From CAYSWH01 sp964434775 (GTDB lineage: Bacteria > Patescibacteriota > JACMRA01): 64,000 nt of DNA. The position numbers were made by a program, and so were the translations under genes. The notes beneath the pieces were generated by a model. That model had not been told where the DNA came from. It searched no databases and saw nothing but the letters and a program-made list of their open reading frames with translations. The stretch spans positions 9,817-73,816 of the forward strand of contig CAYSWH010000004.1 in assembly GCA_964434775.1 (NCBI GenBank). Direction: 5' to 3'. Shown here one piece after another: positions 61,674 through 64,000 of the stretch (position 1 is the stretch's first letter; each line of letters starts with the position of its first letter).

Positions 61674-62690
61674 ATGGAAATAAAAAAAGTTAAGAATCAT
61701 CAGGAGTGGAATGATTTTTTACACTCATTAAATTTTAATACATTTTTACATTCAGACGGCTGGGTTGGTTTTAATAAAAGGTACGGACATAAAACATGGA
61801 AATTGGGATTGTACGAGGATAAAAAGTTAGTTTCGATTGCACTGGTTATCAAGATTGAGGCAAAACGAGGAAAATTTTTGTTTATTCCGCACGGACCTCA
61901 GTCCAAAGATTTCAGCAGCGGAGAACTTGTAACCTGGGTGGAATATCTAAAAGAATTAGCCGAGAAAGAAAACTGTGATTTTTTGAGAGTTTCGCCAATT
62001 TATGAAAACACCGATCTCAATCGTAAATATTTTCGCCAGGCAGGTTTTAGAGGCGGTCCCCTACATATGCACGCCGAACTAAGCACTGTTGTGGATCTCA
62101 CCCCGAATGAAAAATCCATCCTTTTAAACATGAGAAAAACCACCAGACAAATGATCAAAAAAGGAGTAAAGCTGGTTGAAAAAGGGGAGGTTGAAATAAA
62201 CTCAGTTAAAGAAATTACCGATGAAATGCATGAAGTTTATATTTCCACTACCAAAAGAGGTGGGTTTGTCCCTTATTCTCGCAAATATTTACAAGAAGAA
62301 TTTAATGCTTTTCACAAAACCGGTAACTGTGAACTGGTAGAGGTAAAATATAAAGACAATGTGCTTTCTTGGGGACTGTTTATATTCTGCGGAAAAAGGT
62401 CCTTTTACCATCAAGGTGCCAACTTATTACATAGAGAGGTGCCTTCGTCTTATTTAATCCATTGGACCGGAATGCAGAAGGCCAAAGCTGCAGGCTGTGA
62501 AACATATGACTTTTGGGGAGTCTCTCCGAAGGGAGATAAAGACCACCCTTGGGCAAACATAAGCCTTTTCAAAAGGGGATTTGGAGGAGAAGATGTAGAA
62601 TTGGTACACGCTCAAGACTACCCTCTTAATTGGAAGTACTGGATCACTTGGGGCATTGAAACAATCAGATCCAAACGGAGGGGTTTCTAA
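61674..62690 (+). CDS. FemAB-family peptidoglycan bridge aminoacyltransferase
   Basis: 338 residues of the GNAT-fold FemX/FemAB type, which adds amino acids from aminoacyl-tRNA to the lipid II peptide stem. FLHSDGWVGFNKRYGHKTW, FIPHGPQSKD, and NMRKTTRQMIKKGVKL match the first domain; FYHQGANLLHREVPSSYLIHWTGMQKAKAAGCETYDFWGVSP and GFGG match the second. Fits the nearby L,D-transpeptidase and murD as cell-wall genes. Same transcript as lepB. Confidence 0.88.
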   Translation: MEIKKVKNHQEWNDFLHSLNFNTFLHSDGWVGFNKRYGHKTWKLGLYEDKKLVSIALVIKIEAKRGKFLFIPHGPQSKDFSSGELVTWVEYLKELAEKENCDFLRVSPIYENTDLNRKYFRQAGFRGGPLHMHAELSTVVDLTPNEKSILLNMRKTTRQMIKKGVKLVEKGEVEINSVKEITDEMHEVYISTTKRGGFVPYSRKYLQEEFNAFHKTGNCELVEVKYKDNVLSWGLFIFCGKRSFYHQGANLLHREVPSSYLIHWTGMQKAKAAGCETYDFWGVSPKGDKDHPWANISLFKRGFGGEDVELVHAQDYPLNWKYWITWGIETIRSKRRGF

Positions 62691-62703
62691 ATCTCTGTTT
62701 ATT

Positions 62704-62732
62704 GACTTTTTCCGTATTTTTCTCTTATCTTC
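62704..62732 (+). promoter_or_regulatory. Promoter of pgi
   Basis: TTGACT at 62704-62709, 17-bp spacer, TTATCT at 62727-62732; ATG at 62766. Confidence 0.55.
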
Positions 62733-62765
62733 TAAGCAATATTTGTAAATATTAACCAAGTTATT

Positions 62766-64000
62766 ATGATAAAAATCGATTTCAAAAACCTGTTCCAAGC
62801 AAATTTAACTGAAAAAACTCATGGTTTAGCCCAATCAGACCTTAAAGCTCAAGAAAAAAATTTTAATCTATATAAATCAAGAATTGAATCAAGAAATCAA
62901 GGATTTTTAGAGCTACCTTTTCAAGAAGAAGCAATCATAGAAATCAACAGTTATGCCAGCTCAGCAAAAAATAAATATGAAGAAATTGTGATTTTAGGCA
63001 TCGGCGGATCCATGTTAGGGCCAAAGTGCATTCTTGATGCCTTACACTTTTCTTCAAAACCAAAGGTTACCTGTGTAGATAATATTGACCCTTATATTAT
63101 ACAAAAAACCGCTCTGTCTTTAAATTTCAAAAAAACACTTTTCTTGGTTCAAACAAAATCCGGAGGTACACCTGAAACTTTAGCTCAATATCTTTTTTTT
63201 AAAGAAAAGGTTGAAAAGGCGGGCCTCGAAGTAAAAAATCACTTTGTATTTGTAACTGACCCTGAAAAAGGTTACTTAAGAAAGAAGGCCTCGGAAAGTA
63301 ACGTGCAAACTTTCTCCATCGCCGAAAATGTCGGAGGAAGATTTAGTGTATTAACTCCTGTAGGACTGTTAGCAGCTGCCTTAGTCGGTCTGGATGTCAA
63401 AAAAATACTTAATGGTGCCAAAGACACTGTCAATAAAGAGTTTTTTGAGGAAAACTCTCCAAAGCAAGCTTACAATTTTGCCCTAGTCAATTACTTGCTT
63501 CTCAAGAAAGGAAAAAGCAACTTGATAATCATGCCGTATAATTCGAGATTAAAGACCTTTGCTGAGTGGTGTATTCAACTTATTTCCGAAAGTACAGGTA
63601 AAGAATTCGACCTTCAAGGAAATACCGTCAATCGAGGAGTTACACCTATTCCAGCCGTAGGTGCGACCGATCAACACTCACAATTGCAACTTTTTAAAGA
63701 AGGTCCGAACGATAAATTGATTGTTTTTTTGGAAACACTTGACTTTAATGTTTATCCTAAAATCCCTTCCAAAGAGATAAGGAAAGAAGAGGCTCTTGGT
63801 TATCTGGAAAACCACAGCTTTAACGACTTGCTGCAAGCCGAATTTCAAGGAACCAGACAGAGCCTGACTGAATCAAACAGACCCAATCTCACTGTGACCA
63901 TCCCCAGACTCGATGAATATTCTTTGGGGAGCTTGTTCATGTTCTTTGAGCTTCACACTGCTTTTCTCGGAGAAATGCTTAACATTGACACCTATAATCA
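62766..64000 (+). CDS. pgi: Glucose-6-phosphate isomerase (3' end outside window)
   Basis: Interconverts glucose-6-P and fructose-6-P. About 411 residues are visible and the frame is open to the edge. ILGIGGSMLGPKCILDAL, TKSGGTPETLAQ (phosphate loop), GGRFSVLTPVGLL (family signature with Arg), and DQHSQLQLFKEGPND holding the catalytic His are present. Resembles the shorter bacterial PGI type. Start ATG 62766; promoter just upstream. Confidence 0.95.
   Translation, partial: MIKIDFKNLFQANLTEKTHGLAQSDLKAQEKNFNLYKSRIESRNQGFLELPFQEEAIIEINSYASSAKNKYEEIVILGIGGSMLGPKCILDALHFSSKPKVTCVDNIDPYIIQKTALSLNFKKTLFLVQTKSGGTPETLAQYLFFKEKVEKAGLEVKNHFVFVTDPEKGYLRKKASESNVQTFSIAENVGGRFSVLTPVGLLAAALVGLDVKKILNGAKDTVNKEFFEENSPKQAYNFALVNYLLLKKGKSNLIIMPYNSRLKTFAEWCIQLISESTGKEFDLQGNTVNRGVTPIPAVGATDQHSQLQLFKEGPNDKLIVFLETLDFNVYPKIPSKEIRKEEALGYLENHSFNDLLQAEFQGTRQSLTESNRPNLTVTIPRLDEYSLGSLFMFFELHTAFLGEMLNIDTYN

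Noticed and set aside
1..64000. Recoded TGA (glycine) as in Gracilibacteria/Absconditabacteria
   Set aside because: TGA terminates real genes such as comM and the gene before hisA, and conserved proteins read through without needing TGA as sense.
1..64000. CRISPR arrays, rRNA genes, transposase genes, prophage
   Set aside because: No regularly spaced repeats, rRNA signatures or recognisable transposase/integrase motifs were found.

Overview
The window looks like a chromosomal segment of an AT-rich, small-genome bacterium of the Candidate Phyla Radiation (Patescibacteria). The case rests on several traits: single-copy core genes interleaved with many unrecognised membrane or secreted proteins; a SecA with a Lys-rich N-terminal extension and an extra insertion; VirB2-like pilins with a soluble TraG/HerA-type ATPase; scarce biosynthetic genes (an isolated hisA); and few Shine-Dalgarno sequences. 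The class cannot be fixed from sequence reading alone. TGA is used as a normal stop (for example at the ends of comM and of the gene before hisA), so the recoded Gracilibacteria/Absconditabacteria are unlikely. Promoters are of the ordinary sigma-70 type (TTGACA, 17 bp, TATAAT-like).

Layout. 1-5.2 kb (minus strand): a truncated aldehyde dehydrogenase, then a five-gene set of DUF2617-like protein, small Gly-rich secreted peptide, DUF4178 protein, DUF350 membrane protein and a membrane-embedded spermidine-synthase-like protein broken by two frameshifts. 5.3-18.7 kb: dnaG, a glycosyltransferase, an LDH/MDH-family dehydrogenase beside a BshA-like glycosyltransferase, a flavin-binding split-barrel protein, a peptidase pair (M29 and M20C), a nucleotidyltransferase, a thioredoxin-like/CcdA pair and a cation/Ca2+ exchanger. 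19-24.3 kb: ftsZ, a membrane protein, murD and comM. 24.3-27.2 kb: a split ORFan, a GC-rich one-gene cassette with its own signals, and a heterodimeric lycopene cyclase (crtYc, crtYd).

27.3-36.9 kb: L,D-transpeptidase, tsaD, twin pilin-like proteins sharing an almost identical 3' half, a FtsB/DivIC-like protein, miaA, secA and a surface protein. 37.4-41.8 kb: an ECF-type sigma factor with two membrane partners, then the TraG/HerA-type ATPase. 41.8-47 kb: surface polysaccharide genes (two glycosyltransferases, a flippase) and a membrane-anchored solute-binding protein. 47-54.7 kb: a stand-alone 5'-3' exonuclease, a CDF-like protein lacking metal ligands, dnaA, a second sigma/anti-sigma-like pair and two secreted Cys-motif repeat proteins. 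54.8-58.2 kb: a Cys/His-motif protein overlapping hisA, a micro-ORF, tRNA-Ser(UGA) and a candidate small structured RNA with its own promoter and terminator. 58.2-64 kb: hisS, a LysE/GAP-like transporter, a MarR regulator, lepB, a FemAB-like ligase and a truncated pgi.

Taken together the genes serve the envelope: division (ftsZ, FtsB-like), peptidoglycan (murD, L,D-transpeptidase, FemAB), export (secA, lepB), extracytoplasmic redox (CcdA/thioredoxin-like), glycans and pili. A roughly 150-190 bp dispersed repeat containing CCTGAAATAAATTCAGGATGAC-type palindromes occurs three times in intergenic DNA. The least explained elements are the DUF2617/DUF4178/DUF350/aminopropyltransferase set, the GC-rich cassette near 26.2 kb, the lycopene cyclase pair, the two sigma/anti-sigma-like modules and the small RNA near 57.9 kb.
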